Source: Ktedonobacteria bacterium
Lineage (GTDB): Bacteria; Chloroflexota; Ktedonobacteria; Ktedonobacterales; JACDGC01
Length of the DNA stretch: 56,798 bases
Reading direction: 5' to 3'
Assembly: GCA_027459705.1 (NCBI GenBank)
Contig: DAIDHM010000077.1
Span: 1-56,798, forward strand
This document shows positions 8,459 to 16,183 of the stretch, piece by piece (the first letter of the stretch is position 1; each line of letters opens with the position of its first letter). The position numbers were made by a program, and so were the translations under genes. The notes beneath the pieces are model-generated. The model saw only the letters and a list, made by a program, of their open reading frames with translations, was not told where the DNA came from and made no database searches.

Positions 8459-8956
8459 ATGCGTATTGCTATCCTGACCATCAGCACCAGTGCCGCACGC
8501 GGCGAACGTCTGTCGGATGCGAGCGGCGATGCCATTGCCGACTATGTCGCGACGCACCCTGGTGATGTCGTGGCCGCGCGCGAGCTCGTCGCTGACGACC
8601 GCGCCGCGATTGCCGCGCGTCTCAGCGCCTGGGCTGATGCCGACATCGCCGACCTGATCCTGACAACTGGCGGCACGGGCTTCGCCCCCACGGATGTCAC
8701 GCCCGAGGCGACCATGAGTATCCTGGATCGCCAGACGCCCGGTCTGGCCGAAGCCATGCGCGTCGAGACCGCCCGCCAGACACCCCTGGCCTGGCTCAGT
8801 CGGAGCGTCGCGGGGATCCGCCGCCATACCTTGATCGTCAATTTGCCAGGCAGTCCCAGGGCGGTCCGCGAGTGCCTGGCCGTATTAGAGCCGATCTTAC
8901 CGCATGCCGTCGCGATCCTGACCGAGGCGATCCGCCAGCATCCCGCTCAGGAGTGA
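8459..8956 (+). CDS. Molybdenum cofactor biosynthesis protein, MogA/MoaB family
   Basis: The 165-residue length and motifs match the MogA/MoaB family, which binds molybdopterin and adenylylates it before metal insertion. The conserved block LTTGGTGFAPTDVTPEAT (about residues 69-86) is the molybdopterin/ATP-binding signature, normally GGTGxxxRDxTPEA. The usual Arg-Asp is Thr-Asp here. A second conserved region, NLPGSPRAVRECLAVL, lies near the C-terminus. The start ATG at 8459 has GGGAGG seven bases upstream; the longer reading from 8363 has no such site. It is divergent from the membrane-protein gene and overlaps folC tail-to-tail by 10 bp. MogA and MoaB cannot be separated by eye. No other molybdenum genes are in view. 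Confidence 0.88.
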   Translation: MRIAILTISTSAARGERLSDASGDAIADYVATHPGDVVAARELVADDRAAIAARLSAWADADIADLILTTGGTGFAPTDVTPEATMSILDRQTPGLAEAMRVETARQTPLAWLSRSVAGIRRHTLIVNLPGSPRAVRECLAVLEPILPHAVAILTEAIRQHPAQE

Positions 8957-10383
8957 TCATCGCCAGCGATGACGATACGTTGCGCCAGTGGATCGGTCAG
9001 ATGCGCGTGGCACCAGCGCAAAGCCGCCCCGGCCAGGTAGAGCGAACCAGCGACGAGCACCAGGTCGTCTGGCCCGGCACTGGCGATGGCGTCAGCGAAC
9101 GCGGCTCCTGGTTCGGGGACGGCAACGCAGGTCGCCTGGGTGGCGGCGGTGGCCAGCGCGGCGGTGCCGAGTTCCGCCAGTTCCGTGGCTGGCAGGGCGC
9201 GTCCCATCGCGATCTGCGTCATCACGAGGGTCTTGAGTCGCGCACCCTGTGTAGCGATAGTAGCGCAGATTCCAGCAGCGTCCTTATCGCGCATCACGCC
9301 ATAGACGATCACCAGGCGGTCATAGGCCAACTCATCAGCAACGGCTTCCAGAGCCCGCGCCATCGAATCGACGTTGTGAGCCCCGTCGATCACCACCCAG
9401 GGACGCGCGCCAACGACCTCCAGGCGACCTGGCCAACGCGCCGCTAACATCCCCACCGCGATGCCCGATGCTGTCACCGGTACGCCACGTGTCTGCAGGA
9501 GGTCCAGGGCAGCGAGCGCGGCGGTGGCGTTTTCGCGTTGGTGCGCCCCCAACAGCCCAATCTGGATCGACCGTTCGCCAAGCGGAGTGCGCACCAGGAA
9601 GGGTGGCGGCGACAGATCGGACGGGTCGGTGACGCGACGTGGTGAAGCTGGTGGGTACCCATATTCCGCCGCGCTCTCCCACGGGCCAACTCGCGTCAGC
9701 GGCACGCCACGCGCCGCACAGGTCACGGCAATCACCTCCAGCGCGTCGGGATGACGGGCGGATGTCACCAGCGCCATCCCCGGTTTGATGATGCCGGCTT
9801 TTTGGCCAGCGATCGCCGCGATGGTCGCACCGAGGATCGCCATATGGTCCAGGCTGATCGAGGTAATGACACCTACCAGCGGCTGAATTACATTCGTGGC
9901 ATCCAGCCGGCCACCAAGCCCAACCTCGACAACCGCGTGGCCGACGCGCGCGCGGGCAAAAGCCAGTAGGGCCAGCGCTGTGCCCAATTCATATGTAATA
10001 GTCTGAGCGCGATCGGCTGGCGACTGCGCCGCCTCCGCCATCGCCACCTCGGGGACCAGTGCCGCGACCTGGTCGGCTGATATCGGCACGCTGTCGAACT
10101 GGATGCGTTCGCGGAAAGTATGCAGATCTGGTTGCGCGTAGAGTCCCGTTGGGATTCCACTGGCAGTAAGGGCCGCCGCGATCAAAGACGCTGTCGAACC
10201 TTTACCTTTGGTGCCAGCGATATGAGTCGTTTGGTAGAATTGATCTGGATTTCCCAGCGAGGTAAGCAAATCTCGCATGCGTCGCAAGTTGCCCTCGGCA
10301 TCGCGCGCGAAAGCGCCCGTCCGCTCGAAGTCCGCAAAACTATAGAGGTACTGCAAGGCCTCTGCATACGTCATGCGCACCAT
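8947..10383 (-). CDS. folC: Bifunctional folylpolyglutamate/dihydrofolate synthase
   Basis: FolC adds glutamate to dihydropteroate and to reduced folates, using ATP in the cytoplasm. The 478-residue protein has the Mur-ligase-type P-loop GTKGKGS at residues 57-63, the folate-family block HTFRERIQFD, the LGGRLDATNV segment with the following SISLDHMAILG, and the domain-3 motif DGAHNVDSMA. The ATG at 10383 has AGGAG six bases upstream. It converges on the MogA/MoaB gene with a 10-bp overlap of the two ends. The XRE-TPR gene upstream is on the same strand, about 90 bp away, so readthrough is possible. Confidence 0.95.
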   Translation of the reverse strand: MVRMTYAEALQYLYSFADFERTGAFARDAEGNLRRMRDLLTSLGNPDQFYQTTHIAGTKGKGSTASLIAAALTASGIPTGLYAQPDLHTFRERIQFDSVPISADQVAALVPEVAMAEAAQSPADRAQTITYELGTALALLAFARARVGHAVVEVGLGGRLDATNVIQPLVGVITSISLDHMAILGATIAAIAGQKAGIIKPGMALVTSARHPDALEVIAVTCAARGVPLTRVGPWESAAEYGYPPASPRRVTDPSDLSPPPFLVRTPLGERSIQIGLLGAHQRENATAALAALDLLQTRGVPVTASGIAVGMLAARWPGRLEVVGARPWVVIDGAHNVDSMARALEAVADELAYDRLVIVYGVMRDKDAAGICATIATQGARLKTLVMTQIAMGRALPATELAELGTAALATAATQATCVAVPEPGAAFADAIASAGPDDLVLVAGSLYLAGAALRWCHAHLTDPLAQRIVIAGDDHS

Positions 10384-10474
10384 TCCCTACTCCTCTCTGG
10401 CGCGGCGCGCGCAAAAAAGCGCCCGCGTTGCTCGAAGATCGAGGCGCGGGCGTGTGCTAGATCGCGCAGAGCGA

Positions 10475-11824
10475 TCAGTGCGTGGCGGCTCCCGTGCGGG
10501 CACGCTTCAAGTAATCCAGCGCGCGTTTCACATCGCCGCGCTGTTCCAGCAGATCGGCGTAACGCTCGTAGGCATGCTGCAACTCGGATGCTGAACTCGA
10601 GGATTCCAGGAATTGCAGGCCTTGCTGGAAATGTTCATCGGCAGCGTCAATTTTACCGCCCGCGGCCAGCGCTTCACCCAGCGCCAGATGTGCTCGGCCG
10701 AGCGAATCTGACGATCCGCTCTCCTTGGCGCTCTTGAGCGCTTCTTCTGCTGAGTGGCGCGCCTCATTGGCGGCGCCGCGGGTTAACTGCACGCGCGACA
10801 AACTGGCGAGAGCGACGCTACGTCCCTGCGCATCGCCAACGCGGTCAGCCAGATCACGCGCCTGCGAGAGGGTTGCCTCCGCCTGCACGGTATCTTTCTG
10901 TTCGGCATAGGCCAGGCCGAGATTGCTCTGCGTCTGCGCGAAGATCTGACGGTTCATCGCAGCGCCCAGGTGCTCCGTGGCCATGGCGGCGTAGTGTTGT
11001 GCCTGGGGGACCATACCATTAGCACGGAACTGGCCGCTGATCTCCCAGTACAACCGGGCGATCTCCTGTGGCGATTGCAGGCGGAGGCCCAAATGTGTCG
11101 CGCGCACCAGAATGGTGATGGCGTCCGCAAACTGGCCGAGCAACATATAGTCGTTGCCCAGATTGTAGAGAACGGACAGTTCGAAGGAAGGATCGCGGAC
11201 GATGCCGCTATCGATCGCCGCGAGGCACTGCCGATGGCACTCCGCCGCCAGCATATACATTGACAGCCGACCGTAAGCGACGCCCAGCAAATTCCGTGAC
11301 CGCTCATGCATTTCAGGATCGATCTCGCGGGTCAGCGTCAGATTATGTTCCAACACATCTTTGGCTTCATTAGCCTGGTTCAGGCCAATATATGCCTCGC
11401 CAAGGAGCAGGCCACTCTCCGTGCGTTGCGAGGGCAGCGCGATCGAGTCACGGACCTTGAGCAGATCATCGCGCGCGTTGGTATAGCGCTTCTCAGCGAT
11501 ATCCATCTGCGCCTGAGCCAGGATCACCTGCAGATCAGGCTCGGAGGATGTGCCGGTGGTGTCATTGATGATCAGGCGGATGTTCTGACCCGTCAACAGA
11601 TCGGGCAGTTGAATGCCAAGACGGCTCGCGAGCCAGGCCAGCGCGCGGAGACTCGGCCGGATTTTATTGCGTTCGATCGCCGAAATGTAAGAGACAGAGT
11701 AGTCTGTCCCAGCAAGTTCGCTCTGCGTCAAATTCCGATCGCGGCGCAGATCGCGAATACGGTCCCCCAGCGCGCTGGCGCTATGTGATTCAGCTTTCGC
11801 GGCTTCAGATTTCGAGCCTGCCAT
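10475..11824 (-). CDS. XRE-family transcriptional regulator with C-terminal TPR array
   Basis: Residues about 18-78 form a Cro/C1-type helix-turn-helix (LGDRIRDLRRDRNLTQSELA, then a recognition helix ending in SYISAIERNKIRPSLRAL). The remaining 370 residues are alpha-helical with repeated Ala/Gly/Tyr patterns typical of TPR units, such as LLGEAYIGLNQANEAKDVLE. The plan recalls peptide-responsive or quorum-type regulators (PlcR/Rgg/AimR-like) and sporulation or antibiotic regulators, in which the TPR part binds a ligand. The ligand is unknown here. The ATG at 11824 has AGAGGA seven bases upstream. Its leader carries two abutting inverted repeats (11914-11948), which suggest self-regulation. 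Confidence 0.85.
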   Translation of the reverse strand: MAGSKSEAAKAESHSASALGDRIRDLRRDRNLTQSELAGTDYSVSYISAIERNKIRPSLRALAWLASRLGIQLPDLLTGQNIRLIINDTTGTSSEPDLQVILAQAQMDIAEKRYTNARDDLLKVRDSIALPSQRTESGLLLGEAYIGLNQANEAKDVLEHNLTLTREIDPEMHERSRNLLGVAYGRLSMYMLAAECHRQCLAAIDSGIVRDPSFELSVLYNLGNDYMLLGQFADAITILVRATHLGLRLQSPQEIARLYWEISGQFRANGMVPQAQHYAAMATEHLGAAMNRQIFAQTQSNLGLAYAEQKDTVQAEATLSQARDLADRVGDAQGRSVALASLSRVQLTRGAANEARHSAEEALKSAKESGSSDSLGRAHLALGEALAAGGKIDAADEHFQQGLQFLESSSSASELQHAYERYADLLEQRGDVKRALDYLKRARTGAATH

Positions 11825-11913
11825 ATGATGTTCCTCTCGACTGTGGCGCAATGCTCGCGCTGACGCGTAGCGGATCGACCACAAATGTTGTTCATCTTAC
11901 AATGGAATGTGTA

Positions 11914-11948
11914 ACTGGGAAAGTCCCAGTCTACTTCCCAGGAGTAGA
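11914..11948. promoter_or_regulatory. Paired inverted repeats in the leader of the XRE-TPR gene
   Basis: ACTGGGA-aag-TCCCAGT (11914-11930) is a perfect 17-bp dyad. It shares one base with TCTACT-N7-AGTAGA (11930-11948), whose loop contains another TCCCAG half-site. The block lies between the likely -10 box and the start codon, a usual place for an autorepressor operator. An RNA hairpin role is also possible. Confidence 0.5.
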
Positions 11949-11981
11949 GATTGGCTACTCACATACATCGTTGCTTTTTCT

Positions 11982-11987
11982 ATTATA
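11982..11987 (-). promoter_or_regulatory. -10 box of the XRE-TPR gene
   Basis: The minus strand reads a perfect TATAAT inside a very A/T-rich stretch (about 11975-12020). No strong -35 is visible. It would give a leader of about 150 nt containing the paired inverted repeats. Confidence 0.45.
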
Positions 11988-12230
11988 CCTTAAATTTTTT
12001 AAATTGCTAGATATATTGCTAGCAGTAGGACTGGAGTCCCGAAAACTCGCATACTAACGACCCAGATCATCACCATACGCCACACACCGGAGCATATCTC
12101 GCCGCGTCCCTGACAACCAGACAGATACCAGATGGAGGTGAGGTATTCTGATGCGAACAGACCAACAGCTGTGAGAGGGCGGTGCGTGCTGAGATTGCTC
12201 CATATCGAATTGGGGGCATGTGGCTGGTGA

Positions 12231-13403
12231 TCAAGCCATGGGGAGACAGTGGGATAAAGGCAGTATTGCCTGGATTGCCGCCATCACTTGCTCGACAGTG
12301 ATAGCATCCATTGGTGAGATCGGTGGTCGCTGTGGTGGGAAGAAGATCGAGTCCACTCCGATGAAATGCCCCTCAGGGGCGGGGAGGGGTTGGGGTGTGA
12401 CGACACGTAGCAAGTGAGAATCAGCGGCACGCGGGCGAAACGTCGTCAAATCGCTGAGACCGAAGAGGGCTACGGTGGGGACCCCCAGCGCGACCGCGAA
12501 ATGCAGGATACCCGAGTCACAGCCAATGTAGGTCGCCGCCTGCGCGGCGATGGCGATGCTCGCGCGCAATCGTAGTGCGCCAACCAGCGATCGCGCTCGT
12601 GGAGCCGCGGCGAGGATGACTTCCGCCGCCGCGAGGTCGGTCGGACCACCCAGGATGACGATGCGCGCGTCATAGGTCGCAGCGAGCTGGCAAGCTAACT
12701 CCGCGAACGCTGGAGCAGGCCAGCGCTTCCGTCCACCAAAACCAGCGGCGCCGGGATGGAGGATGACGATGGGGCCAGTCGCTGGATCATCGCTGAACAA
12801 TTCTTTCAGTTGCGCCTGGGCGCTGGCGTATTCCTCAGCGGAGACCCGCCAACGCGGGACGTGGTCGGCCACACTTTGTGGCCGCAAACCCAGTTGCGCG
12901 ACCACTTCCCAATAATGCTCGACGGCATGGCGATCCCGATACGCGGCGTCAAAGCGCGCGCCCCAGAGCCAGAACGCCAACGGCAATCGCTGCCATATCT
13001 GGCGAGGTATTCCAGAGAGAATGGCCACGCAATTGCCAGCGGGCGAAAAACTCACCACCATATCGAAACGCTGGCGGGTAATGTGCCGCATCGTCTCATC
13101 CAGCCGATCTAACGCGCCGTGATCCGGTGTATCGTCATAGATCAGATAGGCATCGAAGACAGGTACCTCCCCAACCAGTGGAAAGGCCGTCACCAGGTCG
13201 GCGCGCTCGCGCGTGGTCAGGGCGGTAATGTGGGCCTGAGGATAGCGGACGCGCAACGCCTGGATGGCAGGCTGGGCGAAGAGTAAGTCACCGATGGGCA
13301 TAAAGAGGGCGACGAGCACCCGCGCCGGATCAACCCTGGGCAGATCGCGTATGCCCAGCGCCGCCACTGTGGCGCGCGCGAGCTCGGATGTCGGCCAGCG
13401 CAT
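12231..13403 (-). CDS. Glycosyltransferase family 9 (heptosyltransferase-like) protein
   Basis: This 390-residue protein has the GT-B plan of family 9: an N-terminal domain opening with VLVALFMPIGDLLFAQPAIQ, and a C-terminal domain containing the nucleotide-sugar block VILHPGAAGFGGRKRWP and the signature ATYIGCDSGILHFAVALGVP followed by TVALFG. Such enzymes transfer heptose or other sugars from nucleotide donors to cell-surface polymers. Lipopolysaccharide is not implied in a Chloroflexota host. The ATG at 13403 is preceded by GAGG; a GTG at 13412 overlaps the MFS stop but lacks a ribosome site. A Pro-rich stretch near the C-terminus (TPQPLPAPEG) looks like a short in-frame insertion. It is the last gene of the nadD operon. 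Confidence 0.88.
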   Translation of the reverse strand: MRWPTSELARATVAALGIRDLPRVDPARVLVALFMPIGDLLFAQPAIQALRVRYPQAHITALTTRERADLVTAFPLVGEVPVFDAYLIYDDTPDHGALDRLDETMRHITRQRFDMVVSFSPAGNCVAILSGIPRQIWQRLPLAFWLWGARFDAAYRDRHAVEHYWEVVAQLGLRPQSVADHVPRWRVSAEEYASAQAQLKELFSDDPATGPIVILHPGAAGFGGRKRWPAPAFAELACQLAATYDARIVILGGPTDLAAAEVILAAAPRARSLVGALRLRASIAIAAQAATYIGCDSGILHFAVALGVPTVALFGLSDLTTFRPRAADSHLLRVVTPQPLPAPEGHFIGVDSIFFPPQRPPISPMDAITVEQVMAAIQAILPLSHCLPMA

Positions 13404-13408
13404 ACTGC

Positions 13409-14950
13409 TCACCTCGTCGGCATCGGGCGGCTGGATGTGCCGCGCTCTTCATCCTTCATAGTCGGCTGGCGCATCTCGCCGCTCAGGTCTTCATGCGAAA
13501 CACGAGCCTTCTGATGGGTCTGGTTCTGGGCACGATCGGCTTTGGCGCGACGGTGCTGATAGCTGTGTTCCGTCGGATCATCGCGCTTGGGTACGAAGGC
13601 GTCGCGCCCATCGGCCAGCACGACGCCGCCTAACCCCAGGACCGCCACGGTGATCGAGAGGACGACGATCGCGGTCGTCAACCCAAAGCGATCGGCGACC
13701 GGCCCGATGGTCAAGACGATAGGGATCGACGCGGCGTTGAAGATCATCACTTGCAAGGAGAGGATACGCCCGCGCACCCAATCTGGCGATCGCCGCTGCA
13801 TAATCGTCTGAGCAGGTAGCGTCACGAGATCCAGACTGAGACCAATGCCAAAGATCAAGATCATGACCACGAAGAGATAGGGGCGAGTGCCGGCGATCTG
13901 CAGGCCACGCGCGATCCCGTTGCCTAAAGCGATCAATAGCGTGAAACCGCTGACCCCGATGACGCCGAGCGCCTCGGCCAGAGGCAGGCCGATGCGGTCG
14001 ATGATGCGCGGCATGAGTGTCGAGCCCGCCACGAGGCCAACACCTGCCGGAACAAAGATCACGGTGGCCAGCGATGTGGGCAGACCAAGGAAGCGTGAGA
14101 CGAAGAGCGGCGCGATGACGGCGACGACACCGATGATGACATTGCCCAGCGTCAATTGCAGGATGGCGATCATCAACCGCCGGTCGCTATGCACAAATGA
14201 ACCCGCCTCTACGACACCGCGCCACATCCCCGCCACCCGCCGACCGGTCGCGGAGACCTCAGTCGGAGCCTGATCGCCAACGAAGCTCTGCCGTGGTATC
14301 GCCAGGATCAGTCCGACGCAGACGAGATACATGAGGCCAATAAAAATGAAGAGCCAGTGCATACTCGTCAGCTGTAAGACATGGGATCCGAAGTGCAGCG
14401 TCAAAGTGGGTATCAGTGAAACGATCAGCGGTCCGACGATGACCAACCCGGCGGCCTGTGAGATGGAGAAGGTGATGTTGAAGAGCGAGAGCGCCGGCAA
14501 GACATCGTCAGCCCCTACCAGCAAGGGAATAGCCGCGCCTTCCGCCGGGCCAAAGAACTGGCCGACAATCGCGATGAAAAAGGTAAGCAGGTAGATTGGC
14601 ACAAAAGATTTGCTATCAATGGTCAACGAGGCGATGAATCCCAGGGCGCCGACGGCTCGCAGGGCATTGCTGATCCAGAGGACGGCACGCTTATCGAAGC
14701 GGTCGACGACGACGCCGGCGGGAATGCCAAAGATGACGGCAGGCAGGCTGAAGGCGACGAGCACGCCACCCACCGCCGTGAAAGAATTGCTCTGATTGGC
14801 CAGCAGGACGATGCTGCCATAATTGATAGCATTCTGGATCGTTTGTGAGATGATCTGCGCGACCCACAACAGTACGAAGCGCCGATTCTGGAGGGTTGGG
14901 CCAAAACCAAGATTCATCGAACTCCGGGCGGATACCTCAGTCTCTGCCAT
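13409..14950 (-). CDS. Major facilitator superfamily transporter
   Basis: This 513-residue protein has about 12 transmembrane helices, with the MFS motif A region in the first loop between helices 2 and 3 (GIPAGVVVDRFDKRAVLW). It resembles MFS drug or macrolide efflux proteins of the MefA/enterobactin-exporter type, which use the proton gradient. The C-terminal tail (about 60 residues) is hydrophilic, rich in Arg, His and Gln, and unusual for the family. The ATG at 14950 has GAGGAG upstream and lies one base after the DUF951 stop codon, so it is read in the nadD operon. The substrate is unknown. Confidence 0.85.
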   Translation of the reverse strand: MAETEVSARSSMNLGFGPTLQNRRFVLLWVAQIISQTIQNAINYGSIVLLANQSNSFTAVGGVLVAFSLPAVIFGIPAGVVVDRFDKRAVLWISNALRAVGALGFIASLTIDSKSFVPIYLLTFFIAIVGQFFGPAEGAAIPLLVGADDVLPALSLFNITFSISQAAGLVIVGPLIVSLIPTLTLHFGSHVLQLTSMHWLFIFIGLMYLVCVGLILAIPRQSFVGDQAPTEVSATGRRVAGMWRGVVEAGSFVHSDRRLMIAILQLTLGNVIIGVVAVIAPLFVSRFLGLPTSLATVIFVPAGVGLVAGSTLMPRIIDRIGLPLAEALGVIGVSGFTLLIALGNGIARGLQIAGTRPYLFVVMILIFGIGLSLDLVTLPAQTIMQRRSPDWVRGRILSLQVMIFNAASIPIVLTIGPVADRFGLTTAIVVLSITVAVLGLGGVVLADGRDAFVPKRDDPTEHSYQHRRAKADRAQNQTHQKARVSHEDLSGEMRQPTMKDEERGTSSRPMPTR

Positions 14951-14951
14951 C

Positions 14952-15176
14952 TCACTCCTCCACCTGATCACGCTCTGACGTGCCGCCATGCTCCAGGATT
15001 TTTTTGATCCTGCGTTCCGCTTCGGCGCGAGGTAGCAAGACCCGGCGACCGCAGCCGTCACACTTCAGCCCAATATCCGCGCCCAGGCGGACCACGCGCC
15101 AATCCGTGCTACCGCACGGATGGGGTTTGCGCAATCGAACATGATCACCCACTGCCAGGGGAAGTGGTGGTCTCAT
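14952..15176 (-). CDS. DUF951 family protein (small zinc-ribbon-like)
   Basis: The 74-residue protein matches DUF951. The key features are a GDHVRLRKPHPCGSTDWRVV block, then GADIGLKCDGCGRRVLLPR. The CxxC pair together with the earlier Cys and His may bind zinc. The family is common in Firmicutes and Chloroflexota, often next to mechanosensitive channel, ParB or nad genes. Its function is unknown. It overlaps the end of nadD by four bases (ATGA), so the two are translationally coupled. Confidence 0.9.
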   Translation of the reverse strand: MRPPLPLAVGDHVRLRKPHPCGSTDWRVVRLGADIGLKCDGCGRRVLLPRAEAERRIKKILEHGGTSERDQVEE

Positions 15177-15859
15177 CGCGCTACTCCGCTCTGATACAAT
15201 CCTTGCGCCAAAATATATTCAACCACGGGATCCGGCGTCAGATAACGCAATGGCAGTCCGCACGCAGCCCGCTCGCGCAGGAGCGTAGCCGAGACAGCGA
15301 GCTGTGGTGATTCGATCGGAAACAGGATCTCGCCTAATCCCGGCAATTGCTGATCAAGCTTTGCGATCTGCTCTGGCGAGATGGCATAACCAGGGCGATA
15401 CATCGCCGCAATGCCATCCAACTGGCGGATGATCCCCTGGGGATCGCGCCATTGCGGCAGATCGGCCAACATATCGCCACCGATGATCATGAACCACGCA
15501 CTGTTCATGTACTGTGACGTACGGAGGGTATGTAAAGTATCGACAGTGTAGCTGGGGCCAGGTCGGGTGAGTTCGAGCTCCGCCAGGGCAAAGCGCGCGT
15601 TATCCTGGATGGCAAGTTCCACCATGCGCGCGCGCACCGCGCCAGGGGTGACTGTTTCGCCCAATTTATGGGGTGGATGTCCGCTTGGAATGAACAGCAC
15701 ACGGTCCAACCGAAGCCGCGCGGCGGCTTCCTGCGCAATCACCAGGTGGCCATAATGGATGGGGTCGAAAGTGCCTCCCAGTATGCCGACGCGTCCGTGC
15801 GACGAGTCCGCGCTTTCGTCACGCCGCTGCGGTCTATGTTGATCTGCCAGTGCGCTCAC
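15173..15859 (-). CDS. nadD: Nicotinate-nucleotide adenylyltransferase
   Basis: NadD joins ATP and nicotinate mononucleotide to give deamido-NAD in NAD synthesis. The nucleotidyltransferase signature GGTFDPIHYGHLVIAQ is present near the N-terminus. The family motif VLFIPSGHPPHK follows, and the second ATP-binding motif appears as AVSATLLRERAACGLPLRYL, in place of the usual ISSTxIR. The start is uncertain: I use the GTG at 15859, which has a GGGG site five bases upstream. A TTG at 15874 would add five residues but has no site. It is the first gene of nadD-DUF951-MFS-GT9, with an extended -10 box at 15914-15922. Confidence 0.93.
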   Translation of the reverse strand: MSALADQHRPQRRDESADSSHGRVGILGGTFDPIHYGHLVIAQEAAARLRLDRVLFIPSGHPPHKLGETVTPGAVRARMVELAIQDNARFALAELELTRPGPSYTVDTLHTLRTSQYMNSAWFMIIGGDMLADLPQWRDPQGIIRQLDGIAAMYRPGYAISPEQIAKLDQQLPGLGEILFPIESPQLAVSATLLRERAACGLPLRYLTPDPVVEYILAQGLYQSGVAR

Positions 15860-15913
15860 TTCGACCCCAATCAAGCCATGAGAACCAGGCCATGCGAGTT
15901 ATGTGCCTGGCAG

Positions 15914-15922
15914 AGTATATCA
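15914..15922 (-). promoter_or_regulatory. Extended -10 promoter of the nadD operon
   Basis: The minus strand reads TGATATACT. The spacing to the nadD start leaves a leader of roughly 45-55 nt. No clear -35 box is visible. Confidence 0.45.
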
Positions 15923-16101
15923 CATAGCTCCCAGGGGATGGTCATCCTGACACTGGAGGACGCGACGCATCCAACTTCGAGCTACCCGCCTACGAGGAGA
16001 TGTGGATGAGCAATGGCTAAGGCGGCGGGGATCGGCGAGGGTGCGTGCCGACTGGCGGACGCTGAGCACCACGCGACGCATACCCATGCCTGTGAAGATC
16101 C

Positions 16102-16131
16102 TTGTGGGCTACAGCGGTCGTGTGCTATGCT
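16102..16131 (+). promoter_or_regulatory. Candidate promoter of the TIR fusion gene
   Basis: TTGTGG (16102-16107), an 18-bp spacer and TATGCT (16126-16131), the latter preceded by TGC, form a plausible promoter about 50 bp upstream of the ATG at 16184. The rest of the stretch from the nadD start to this gene shows no other feature. Confidence 0.4.
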
Positions 16132-16183
16132 GTGGCTGAGAGAGCGTGTGTGTCGCGAGCGCGCGCGGCTGAGGAGTCGGGAG

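Larger units (their letters stand above)
11825..12230. other. Non-coding region between the GT9 gene and the XRE-TPR gene
   Basis: These 406 bp hold the operator-like repeats and -10 box of the XRE-TPR gene and an A/T-rich tract unlike its surroundings. I see no gene. A seven-codon open frame at about 12141 follows a GGAGG but is too short to call. Confidence 0.5.
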
